64,000 bases of DNA from Eutreptiella sp. 'Long Island Sound 2002' (taxonomy: Eukaryota > Euglenozoa > Euglenophyceae > Eutreptiales > Eutreptiaceae). The position numbers and the translations under genes were made by a program. The DNA lies in NCBI GenBank assembly GCA_964036045.1, contig OZ038390.1, positions 40,370,525 to 40,434,524 of the forward strand, read 5' to 3'. Positions 10,965-20,806 of the stretch are shown here, piece after piece. Within the stretch, counting starts at the first letter, position 1. Each line of letters opens with the position of its first letter. The notes beneath the pieces were generated by a model that was given only the letters and a program-made list of their open reading frames with translations, was not told the DNA's origin and did not search any database.

Positions 10965-11458
10965 CCACACAACAGTAGGAAACCCAGTGCCCACAGCCCG
11001 GGCACTGAGGCAGCCCGTGCCATGCAGGTGACCCGGCCAAACGAGATCCGGAGCCCGGGGGTAAGGCTGCATCCTAAGGCCTGCGCTGCTTTGGGACTTG
11101 AGGCGGAGCGTGCGACACCCAAGCGCCTCGGAACCCTAGTACCAGGAACGTGCATGCACGCCTTGGGAACGGGATACGCCAGGAAGTCCGGTGAACCCCT
11201 AGGGTTCCGCCCAAAGGAGGGGACGTGCGCAAGCAAGGGGGCACACCCTCCCGGCGAGACAAGCATGTCACGCTGGCGGCGATCAGCCCTCCCGGCGTAG
11301 CCCGGGGCCGCTTTGTTGGGGGCCAACAGTCAGGTCTAGCGGGAAGTAAGCCGCCTCCCCTCTTCACGCGCGAAGCCTCTTCCTGTTCGTCACAGGGGCG
11401 ACGCCAGGGGGAACCATGGGCCGCCTCTCCACGACCGAGTGCACCTACCTACCTACCT
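10965..11458 (+). repeat. Conserved 3-prime segment and (CCTA)n tail, element A
   Basis: This segment is collinear with 37402-37894 of element B. It starts around ACACAACA.TAGGAAACCCAG, includes CCGCCCAAAGGAGGGG at 11207, and ends in CGAGTGCACCTACCTACC. In a target-primed element this would be the 3-prime untranslated region recognised for insertion; that role is inference. Confidence 0.75.
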
Positions 11459-11620
11459 CCTTGCCACTCTGACACAAGGGAACAAAGGTATGTACAGAAA
11501 CACATCAGGATATGTACACATGGGGTTAAGACTGGACTGGGGTAAGGGCATCAAAGGCCAATAGACACTCAGTCCCAACTCATATCCCAATCCCAGGTCC
11601 GACCCTCTCAGTGGCTGGCA
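11459..11620. repeat. 162-bp target duplication, right copy
   Basis: Matches 6687-6848 at every position I compared. It follows the CCTA tail directly and continues into the rest of the LTR at 11621. Confidence 0.9.
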
Positions 11621-14332
11621 GGGGCGGGGGCTCAAACACAACCCATGCCCTGCCCAGTCCGGATCCTGAAACCCTGCCAATGGGGGAGCGTGTTCCGCCC
11701 AGCCACAGACGAGTTCCTGCGAACCAAGGGGCTCCAAGGCCAACCAACAGTGGTCCCCTATGCTCCCTTAATGGCAGGTCCCAACTCCCCTCTGAGCCAG
11801 AGATAAGGCCCCGCCATTATCCCCTAGGAGTTGGTAGCTGAAAATGGGCTGTTTCAGCCCAAACTGATATTAGCTCCGAAAACTCCAAAATTGACCCCTC
11901 CTCCGGACCCGCCAGAGGTAGGGACGAGGCAACTGACCCTCTGCCCCTCGCGTATGACCTCCCTGGAGCCCTCACCCAACCCGGTTCCGTCTGAGGTCCC
12001 GGCATCAGGGCACCACGGGTTCATCAAGTGGGGTCATGATGCCAAAATCACCAAAATTGGCGTCATTCCCACGGGTGATTTGCCCGACCAGGGCAAGGCC
12101 AATGGCTCACAGGATAGGAAGCAGGACCCAGGACCTCTATCTGAGTGCACAACTTAAAAAGTAGGTCCGGACCCCCCATGGACAAAGAGATATGGGGCCG
12201 CCAATTGACCACACGGGGGGCTGAAATTGGGGCCCCAAAAGGGGGTCATTTTGGCTGCTCAAAATGAGCCAAAATCGGGGGTGCCCTCAATAGTATATCT
12301 CCACGCCGGCTTGGAGGTCGGACCCACCATTCCATACCCGATCCACCCTGAGTCCAACAAAGACTCCCATGCCCTTGGCTCCCAAACATCTCCATGCCAC
12401 TTGGCGTGGTGACAATCCAAATTACTGTCCACCATTGCCAAAATGGCAAAATCGTCCACACTCACTTTGGGCTAGCACCTTGACGAAGGTTGCTCCGCTT
12501 CGCCCACGTGGTGTGCGAACCATGGTGACCAAAATCCATAACACCCATGTCATATATGGTCCATTGGTCCATGCGTCCGGCGTGCATGAGGGGGCTGAAC
12601 ATGGTGCACGGCGGGCAGAAAATGTGGAAATTTGCTCAAAATGGCCGAAAATGCGCACACTCATGGGTGGGGCAAATGAGGCACATGCCCGACTTGGACC
12701 GGAGTGTGCCATAGGATTGGTATCAAGTCATATGCGTCCAACATATCTTTTGGGCGTTGCCCAAACCCCTCCGGTCTTGGGAATGGCAGGGTCGCCAAGT
12801 GAGCCCATGATTTGGGATCGTCCCAAATCACCAACATGGCGGCCACGGTACGCCAAGCCCAAATGGAGTTGTTCGCCGGGTCTAAGATATGTTGGGCACC
12901 GAAGTGTGTACCCCCATACATACTTGGGTCATGATGTCAATTGAGCGCAACGTTGAGATACACGGTCGCCACTTGACATCATGACGGGCAAAAAACAGCA
13001 AAATTGGCGAAAAAACACGCAAAAGTGCCCTGAAAACTGCACAAATATATTATAATATCTTCGGCTTGGATTGAGTAATCGACCAATCCTTCTAAACACA
13101 ATGACTCGACAGCAATGACCTTCGATTCCACATATGTGCTCCACTTGGGGCGCTTTGGAAGGCTGCGCGCGCTGCCTCCCAAGTGGGCACTTGCAAACAT
13201 GGAATATTGCAAAAAACACACCTTGCTTGCAACGCATCGCTTCGGGAGCGCTCCACAAGCGTCCCTTCACGAAGGTTAGGCTTGCGAGTGTTGGTTCAGA
13301 ATACAATGAAGGGCTTCGTGCAATATGGGGTCCATTGGCGGGTTAGTCTTGGAATGGTGCACCCGCCAAATGGGCACGTGATATGACACCAAATATGGCA
13401 TACAACCCTACCCTCGCCTTCTACACCCAACCTAGTGGCCTAGAATCAAAGTGTGCCTATATTCTAGAGTATCTTTGGTCCCTTAACAGGCATGCAAGTG
13501 CTTTGGTCGAAAATTGACCTTCCTTCGGAAAGCCGAATTTTAGCATGCACGCAAAATATACTGCCAATATATATATGGATATCATATATGTACTATCCGG
13601 GGAAGACAAGTGATATGCCCCGGAGGTAGAGGCAAGCAAAGAGGGAGAAAACACCAACTCAACATACTCCTTCACGTACTTGGACGCCAAGTACGTGAGA
13701 TTGCCCATTTCTTGGAAAACACTCAAAATAAATAACCCTTTGGCCCTATGGATTTGGGATCCTTTGGCCTCATCCTATGACTATGGGGGGCAAAACCTCA
13801 TACACAGTGCCTATGAGGCACGTTAATTCGTCCTTGGGCGCTTGAACGCTGGTAACCCTTGTTTTTTCACTTGGGGGTTCAAAGCGCCTTCGGCCGCCCA
13901 GATTTTCTGGGAAAAATCTGGGACGCGGTGCGTTTTATCAAGGAAAAAATTGCGGATCACGCGAAGAGTGTTTCAGTCTTAACTTCCAAAAAGATCGTTT
14001 TACAGAATCATCTATCGCAGTGCAGGGAGCGGGCGACGTCAGGCGGCGATTTCACGACAATTAGAAATCGCGGTAGAAATCGGGTATTTCACCGATTTCT
14101 AACCGCAAATCGACCAAGACAGTAAAATTATGGTAATTCCACATCGATTTAATGGTTAGAAATCGGATTCCAGATTTCGCGGGTTGGAGAACAGGGATAT
14201 CCCGCTGACAGCCGGTGTCAACGGCTTCCGCACGGGTGTGACGGCTCACAGGCCTCCGGGCCATGGGCCATAACGGATGTGACGGCTCACAGGCCTCCGG
14301 GCCATGGGCCATAGGTTCTGGGTACCGCTTCA

Positions 14333-14344
14333 CCCCCCTCCTTA
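14333..14344 (-). promoter_or_regulatory. Polypurine tract of chromovirus 1
   Basis: On the minus strand TAAGGAGGGGGG directly precedes the TGAAGCGG that opens the 3-prime LTR. This is the expected place and composition for the plus-strand primer of reverse transcription, and it supports the LTR boundary and the element's orientation. Confidence 0.85.
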
Positions 14345-15821
14345 GAGCAAACCCTGGGGGGGGCTCGATAACACCCAAGCATGGCAGCGGGTACCCAGGA
14401 CCATCCCCTGAAGGGGGGGGGTGTCACATCCTCACTTCAGGCCGATTTGCGGGTTAGGCTGCCCAGTACAATCCCACAGTAAGACAGGTACGGTGCTGTA
14501 GCTGTTAGTAACTGCAAGTATAGTATCAAGTATCAAGTCCCGGGTCCTGGCGGCGATTGTCGGCATCCAAAGGACCCGTTAACCCACAGCAGGCGCATCG
14601 GGTGCCGGCTGCGACGGTCACTACCACACCGGCAGTGGCATACACGGCCAACATAGGCGTCACACGACGACCGAGGTGGTCCCACAGGTCGAAAGCGACC
14701 ACAAAGATCCATGAGGCTACCCCAGGCTTCCCAAGGCCGCAGTCTGGGGAAGAGTCCCCACGGGTCCTTCCTTGGGCGCACCATGTCCATATCCACGACG
14801 CGCGTCCAGAGTGGTAAAGCCGAACGAGCTCCTCCATAAGGGATCGGGCATCAAGGCCGTCTCTTCCCTCGCCCCATTACCACGAAGGCCATGCATGGGG
14901 GAGTCCCCATGCAGTCTGGGCAGAGGCGTCGACTCCTCAAACCACCAGTTTCCCAGGCAGACTGATCGAGGTCAGGACACCGGAGGTCACCACCCGACTG
15001 CAAGTGCGTCTGCAAGTCGGTAGGCTCACACTGGGACTGACAGTGGCGGACCGCCGGGAGTGTAGTCAGGCAACTGGGCTTCCCGCCTGGCGCCATCAGG
15101 ATCTCAGCACATCACAGCCACTAGGGCAGACGGTATCACGGGCACTCAAACAGAAGAATCTGTACTTAGGTACTGGTCCAGGCTGGACCTTATGTAAGAG
15201 CATGTACACGGCGACTCAGGGCGCCTTTGTATTCCGATTTGTGTCCCTTCGGGGGGAAAAACAGTCCATATCTCGGTGATGGACTGACAACACTTAACAT
15301 ACAGATGCACATATCCTGGGGAACAGAAAAATAAGCAATAAGCGGGGTAAATAGGCGTGTAAACACACTCTGGATAGAGCGCCAAACCACGCCCCGGTCA
15401 GCATAAGGAGTATGCAGGAGGGTGGACAGATAGACGCCTGAGTTCAGGCCATATATAGTCTGCAGACACACGTAGACTGGTCTGGATCCCGCAAGTGCCA
15501 TGAGACCAGACCGCACATCCAAAAATCGCAATGCCGATGACAGCGGCATCCGTTGCGCAACGTCGTATGGGCTTCAAGGCCCCAAGAGCTCAGGAAATGT
15601 CAAGGTCAGTCGCCCTGCCTGGTTTCCCAAGGATTCAGCAGGCGGGGAGTGACGAATAGAAGCGGAAGAGAGGGGCCATCCTCCCCTGGATTCAGCAGGG
15701 GGGGGTATATAGCCACTCTGATGGCAGGTCACCGGAAGATGGAAGAGAGCAAGCAAGTGAGGGACGATCCGTCGACCAAACAAGTGCTCAAACTGCATCA
15801 GAGGAGAGCTCAGGGCGGTGA
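14345..15821 (-). other. Long 3-prime noncoding region of chromovirus 1
   Basis: About 1.5 kb between the end of pol and the polypurine tract. I see no supported frame, no envelope-like domain and no repeat. Such a long stretch is unusual for a chromovirus and may be a decayed extra ORF or internal insertion. Confidence 0.5.
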
Positions 15822-16295
15822 TCAGGCGCCCCTGGCTGCAATCGCCCGGGTGAGTGCTGCCAAGTCTGAGACGTGGATCTTGGTCTTGTGCTTGCGGATG
15901 TAGTCCATGAAGGGGGTGTTAATCCGCGGCACGAACGAGGAGACGGGTTCCCAGGTGTCGTGGGACGGCCCATAGCCTCGCCAGCGAACCTTGAACTCCA
16001 GGCCTCCGGGTGCCGAGGCGTTCGGACGCTGGACCAGGATCTTCTCGACGGTATAGTCGTCCTGCTCAGCATAATCGTCGTCCGAATCAGCCTCATGTGC
16101 GGCGTAGTCCAGGAACACATGTTGGCCACGGAGGTCGGGTTCCCGCACACGGAGTTGACTCTCCTGGCGCTCCCGGAACTGTCCGTGACCCACCTTGATG
16201 CGGTAGGTGTCCTCACCAATCCTGCGGACCACCTCTCCGGGTGTGAACCAGGTTTTGGTGCGGTGGGTGCCCATAGACGGGGTCTGATCACCCAC
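15822..16295 (-). pseudogene. pol: Integrase C-terminus with chromodomain (chromovirus 1)
   Basis: The last part of pol. A GPY/F-like stretch comes first (TWFTPGEVVRRIGEDTYRI), an acidic linker follows, then a chromodomain at about residues 82-135: DYTVEKILVQRP, LEFKVRWRGYG, then DTWEPVSSF. Chromodomains at integrase C-termini direct chromovirus integration to modified histones, so the protein would act in the nucleus. The frame is open here, but the upstream integrase is interrupted, so the domain survives only as part of a dead polyprotein. It ends 1.5 kb before the polypurine tract. Confidence 0.85.
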
Positions 16296-16372
16296 ACCGG
16301 GTCTCCCACCCTGAACCTTTGCGCTGTCTAGCTCGGGGCGGACTTCTGACGCTCAGCATGCTCCTTCTGGAG

Positions 16373-17683
16373 CTACTGGCGGATGTCCCGCGCCGTTGCC
16401 TCTTGCCGCGCAAAGAATTCCTTGGCGTCCATGGCCATACCATCACCAGACAAGGGAAGTCCCCGACCAAGGGGGTCCCTGCCGAACAGAATCTGGTGAG
16501 GGGACAGACCACCCGGAGTGGGGGTGTCATGATGGGCCTTCAGAGCGGGCCACATCTCCTCAAACCAGTTCCGACGTGGATTGGTGATGTGAATCTTGCG
16601 CAGCTTCTGGAACAGCTGCCTTCCAGCCACTTCATCCCGGCCATTGGACCGGCTGAGATAGGCTACGCTCTTTGCATGACATATTCCCATGAGGGAACAC
16701 ATGGCCTTGAACCAGCCACCAGTAAACTGGGGCCCTCGGTCACTGCAAATGGTGCGGGGGATGTCAAAGATGGTCAGCCAATGACGAATCATCATGACTG
16801 CCACTTCCTTGGCAAGCAACCCCCTTTTGCGTGCCGGAACGGCTACTACGTAGCCGCTGTGGCGATCCACACAAAGGACCACACAGTCAAAGGTCTACTT
16901 GCCTATGTGAACTTCGGGCATGGAGAAGACGTCCATGGCCACGCTCTCCATGGGCTGGTCAGGCACCGGAGTCCATTGGGCTTCACCCTTGACGTTCCGG
17001 TTGTTGGGATTGCAGGCCTGACAGACCGAGCAACCCTTCCTGACCTTCTTGATAGCGCTGTAGAGACTGATCTGGTCGATTTCGAACCGGCGCTGCATAT
17101 CCAGGGCTTGCTTCTTGACCCCTGGGTGCATCATGTGGTGGTGCCAAGCCTCACATAGCTCGAGCACTCGGGACTCTGGGACCAGCAGCTTACCATTCCG
17201 GTAGAGCTTGCCATCCTCCTCAGTCAGCCCCTTTGGCCACTTCTGCACGTCATCAGGGTCGGTCACAGCCCTATACTCGGCCTCAAAGGCCTCAGACTTA
17301 GCGTAGTCGTCGGTCCAGTCGTCCTGGAGCCAAGATTCAGGGAAGAGGTGCCTGTCGGACTCAGCTCCCTCAGGGGCGAGTACTCTGACCGCTCTGCCCA
17401 TCCTCGTTCCGAGGGGGGCACCTGCAGCCATGAGGACGAAGCATTTAACACCCTCCTCCTCCATCAGGCGCTCCATTTCTATGATCCTCTTGGCCTCAGC
17501 GGTCTCAGCCTCATCGCCATGGGCGGAGACATCCGTCATGCCCTTGCTGGCGGGATAGGCCCACCTACTGAGACAGTTCGCCACGGTGTTGTCCTCAGGA
17601 ACATACACAACCGTGAGGTCGAACTTGGCCAAGGTCTCATGCCATCTTGCCCGTCGGGAGGCGGGACCAGAGGGGGTATCCAC
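16373..17683 (-). pseudogene. pol: RNase H end and integrase core of chromovirus 1
   Basis: Reading on the minus strand from 17683, the frame gives the end of RNase H and the linker (VVYVPEDNTVANCLSRW), a zinc-binding H2C2 region (HHHMMHP, CSVCQAC), and the integrase core: first Asp in SVAMDVFSMP, second in TICSDRGPQF, Glu in SNGRDEVAGR. A single in-frame TAG at 16895-16897 splits it just before TFDCVVLCVDR. Everything else stays in one frame. Integrase inserts the cDNA; this copy cannot make the full protein unless the stop is read through. Confidence 0.85.
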
Positions 17684-17758
17684 GTGCTCTTTGTGCCACG
17701 ACTGCAGACTCTGATGGTCGGTGCAGACGGTGACGGGATGGAGGGCTATGTACCCAGC

Positions 17759-19015
17759 CTATTTCCTGAGAGCCATGACGATGGCATACGCCTCCTTTTC
17801 TCGGGGCGTCCACGTCCGTCTCTGGCCTTCCGCCAGGACTCGGCTCCAGAAGGCCACTGGCACGTGCCTCCCATCGTCAAGCACTTGTTCCAACACAGCG
17901 CCAACGGCGTAGTCGGAAGCGTCGGTGCGCAGGACGAACCCTCGGTCAGGATCCACGAGGTGCAGACGCACTGCGGATAGCAGCGCCTGCTTCATCCCCT
18001 CAAAGGCACGGTCGGACTCAGCATTCCAGACCAGAGCCTTCTTGGACCCCTTCTTGGTCTCCTCTCGGTTGCCCTTGAGCATGGTCGTCATGGTGGCTGC
18101 ATACTCGGCATAAATCTTGATATACCCCGAGTAGTAGTTGCAGAACCCCAAGTAAGCCCGTAGCTCAGAGACCGTTTTGGGCTTTTCCCAGTTCTCAATC
18201 ACAGCCACCTTGCCAGGTATGGGCTTCCGCTGCCCGTTCCCAACTACGTGGCCAGCGAAGACCACCTCGCTTACCGCAATGGTGGCCTTGTCACTGCTGC
18301 CCGTGAGTTTGTGCCGAACCAGAAGGTCCAGCACTCGGGTGACGTCCCTCTCATGTGCCTCCAGGAGCTCCTCATAGATCATACTGGGGTCCCCGGACGC
18401 GATGATCACGTCGTGCACAAAGGGGTCCGCACAGTCACGCACCGGCTCAAGCAGGTTGTCCATCATCCGCTGAAAAGCCGCATTGCCGTTGGTAACGCCC
18501 ATGGGCATCACCTTTCACTGGAGAGGTCCAAGTGGGGTGCTCATGGCTGTGCAGGCACGGGACTCCTCGGCGAGAGGCATCTGATGATAACCATGTTTCA
18601 GGTCAATCACCGTGAAGATCCTCCGCCGGTGTTGTTTTTGCAGCATGTCCTCAATGAGGGGCAGTGTATAGCTGTCATGCTGCGTTTGGGCGTTTAGGCC
18701 GCGGTAGTCGACCACGAGCCGCCACTCACCGGCCACCTTCTTGGGGACGACGAAGCACGGAGAGGCCCACTGGGAGTGGCACGGCTCAAGCCAGCCTCTC
18801 TCGATGAAATCACGGAGGATCTTCTCCATGGCCTCCTTCCTCCCCCCCTCAGGGCGAACTCCCCGTGTCGATACACACGGGGGTCCGGCTTCAGTCGTAT
18901 CTTGGCCTCGCCATACGGTCAGCGCACCGGTGGGGGAAACACAGGTTTTCCGCTGAAGAAGGTAGCACCATACTTCTGATTCAGCCTGGCCCTCAATGCC
19001 TGGATCTTGGGTCAC
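17759..19015 (-). pseudogene. pol: Reverse transcriptase and RNase H, broken (chromovirus 1)
   Basis: Minus-strand frames give the RT core in order: FIERGWLEPC, FVVPKKVAGEWRLVVDYR, LPLIEDML, FTVIDLKHGYHQ, then MPMGVTNGNAAFQRMM, and RNase H with LRTDASDYAVGAVLEQ. Damage: a TGA at 18512-18514 where the related element has W (QWRVMPMG), a TAG at 17759-17761 at another W position, and a frameshift in a G-run near 18840-18850. The catalytic box reads FVHD (18410-18421) instead of Y-x-D-D, so one metal-binding Asp is lost. The enzyme would be inactive even without the stops. Confidence 0.88.
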
Positions 19016-19665
19016 TCATCGGACTCCGCCTTGGCTTTTCCGGGCACCTGGACCACTGAGCTTACTTGAGTGGTAGCGACCCCACTCGGTTTCGGGTCAG
19101 GTGGTCTTCCCAGGTGGCCCAAAGGGCCATCTCTGGTCTTGCCTCGGAACAGGTCGCCGTAGGTGGGTGGGTTGCCGCCTATTGGCTCGTCCTGGCTGGA
19201 CATGTCGTCCAGCACCCTCTTTACGAAGGTATTCCCATCATAAGAACCGGAGACGATGCAATCCACTTCCCACCAGGCTTTGTCCTGGCTCTTGCCCTCA
19301 CGCTGGTTTCCCCAGTCATGAAAGGGCTGATCCATATACCCCTGAACCAGATCCAACTCCTCTTCAGTGAGGGGGTCCTCCGATTCTCTGACGTCAACAG
19401 GGGAAACCGCAAAGCATTGCCGCCATGGCTCCGCTATGATGCGGTTGACACACAAGAAGTCCCTGGTGTCGGCCTGTTCAAGGCCCCCATCCACATAGTG
19501 GAATTCCGATGGCCATCTCTGGGGTGGCATGGGCTGTCCCCTAGCGTCCTGATAGACACTCTCTCCAGCTGGTAGGACGACCTTGTTTGAGGTCATGTTG
19601 GTCAATGAGACCATCCAATCCCGAGTTCTTTCCTCCTCGGTGCATCGCATAGGAACAACCAGCAC
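19012..19665 (-). pseudogene. pol: Protease-RT linker region (chromovirus 1)
   Basis: This frame links the protease region to RT. It begins LVVPMRCTEEERTRDW, which continues a domain started in the neighbouring frame (see 19541-20755), so a frameshift lies near 19670. It ends in a TGA at 19012-19014 followed in frame by PKIQALRARLNQKYG and EAKIRLKPDP, showing the stop lies inside pol. Residues in between are acidic and not recognised. Confidence 0.65.
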
Positions 19666-20755
19666 TGCCTTGGAGCGGTCCTTGCGAATCTTCGCTACCG
19701 CGCTTGGAATGTCCCATCGGGGGCAATGGATTCCACATCAAACCCTGATGCGGACCCCAGTGCTTCTTGCACGCGGAGTCCTGGGTGCTCCAGTACTTCT
19801 CACAAACCCGAAGATGGGCGGAGGTTTCTGAAGAGAACGCATCGAGGGCCAGATCGGAAGCTCCCAGGTCCGCGACCACTCGGCTCGCCACTTCCGGCAT
19901 TACGCCGTACTCCTGGTTTGCTGGCCCAGTTGGCTCAGTGCCCAGCGCGGCTACTTCGAGCTGATTGCGTTCCGGGTGGATCCATTGGCACTCCACATGG
20001 TGCTCAGGTGACGAACGCCACGAGAGCTGGTCATCCTGGTACAGGGTCATGGAGGCCTGGGCCGGGAGAACGCCGGAGTCCGTCTGCATCATGAAGTCGT
20101 ACCCAACGATCATGTCCCAGTCCATCTCGGCCTCGTAGAAGCGACCTTGCAGGAGGATTTCCTTGCCGAGGTCCGGGCGGCTCAGCTCAAGGTGGTTCAC
20201 GAACTGCAGCCCAATGGCCGCTTCTTTCGTGCCTCCCACCATGTACTGGCCGTTCGCCACCTTCAGCCTGACAGGCTTCCGACTGTCGGTCAAGCACTCT
20301 GGCGGAAGTAGGCCAGCCTTGACCAAGCTGACCTGAGCTCCCGTGTCAACCAACACGTGGAAGACCTTCTCCACTTCCCCGCATAAGGCACGGACCTTAA
20401 GATGCAACTGCCGCTCACGCCCAACACGGCGCATGGCGTGCAAGCTCAGGATCTCCGGACGTTCCAGAAGCTCAAAAAGCGACTGGTGCAGGTCGTGGAC
20501 AATGGGCTCAGGCTGCCCATCTGCAGCATCCAGCTGCGGCCCGGGTGATCCTCCGATACTCTCGGATAGATGTGGAAGCACATCAAATACATTCTTGGTC
20601 GCGAAGGATGGACGGGTGCAAGGGTTCGTGCCTTCACTTGCCCTCACCCCGCCACCGCGACCGTCTTTCGTTTTGGGTGCCGGACCGGGCCTTCCGCCCG
20701 CGGCAATCCCTTTGTGCTCACTGTCTCCCGACTGAGATGGTGTGGCACTTCCCAC
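19541..20755 (-). pseudogene. pol: Aspartic protease and Dam-like domain (chromovirus 1)
   Basis: A 404-codon frame. The N-terminal third is low complexity. The retropepsin active site FHVLVDTGAQVSLVK lies at about residue 137 (DTG at 20339-20347) and has an intact catalytic Asp. Retropepsin cleaves the Gag-Pol polyprotein. Downstream, LGASDLALDAFSS, CEKYWSTQDSACKKHWG and MWNPLPP resemble the Dam-like adenine-methylase (NPPW) region known between pol domains of DIRS and some algal or fungal elements. That domain continues in the next frame (AVLVVPMRC), so a frameshift near 19670 breaks it. Confidence 0.75.
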
Positions 20756-20806
20756 GACACCATCCTGCGACTGCCCTAGCTGGGGCCCTTGGCTGCAGGG
20801 GCTCCG

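Larger units (their letters stand above)
6849..11458 (+). mobile_element. (CCTA)n-tailed element A, 4.6 kb
   Basis: This insert splits the left LTR of chromovirus 1 and is flanked by a 162-base direct duplication. Layout: a very GC-rich H/P/S/R-coding region (6849-8584), a mixed region with a possible zinc-finger fragment (9108-9522), an array with five long A-runs (10311-10667), a 3-prime segment shared with element B (about 10965-11440), and a tail of CCTA repeats (11443-11458). The motif CCGCCCAAAGGAGGGG lies about 230 bases before the tail, as in the three other copies. The tail is absent from the empty site, so it belongs to the element. The 5-prime end has no terminal repeat, consistent with 5-prime truncation. 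No reverse transcriptase seen. Confidence 0.8.
5797..14332 (-). repeat. 3-prime LTR of chromovirus 1, twice interrupted
   Basis: Plus-strand form runs TGACGCGTTCCCG to GGGTACCGCTTCA, so the minus strand begins TG and ends CA as LTRs do. LTR sequence occupies 5797-5861, 6612-6848 and 11621-14332 (the stretch 11459-11620 repeats 6687-6848). It is collinear with 25387-28387. By eye about 5% of positions differ in a 230-base sample near 13870-14100, which suggests an old insertion. A pair of about 40-bp repeats lies at the right end, and an AT-rich TATTATAATAT stretch near 13046 could serve as a promoter box; that role is inference. Confidence 0.88.

Noticed and set aside
9901-11040. Minus-strand frames rich in poly-phenylalanine
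   Set aside because: Produced by the A-runs of the array at 10311-10667; no membrane-protein architecture beyond the homopolymers.
11443-11458. CCTA runs as telomeric sequence
   Set aside because: Only four or so units, always interstitial, always at the 3-prime end of the same element family, and not a known telomere unit.
14421-14430. TGTCACATCC as the start of an LTR
   Set aside because: The true LTR boundary is at 14332, next to a polypurine tract and matched by the other LTR and the ATAT duplication.
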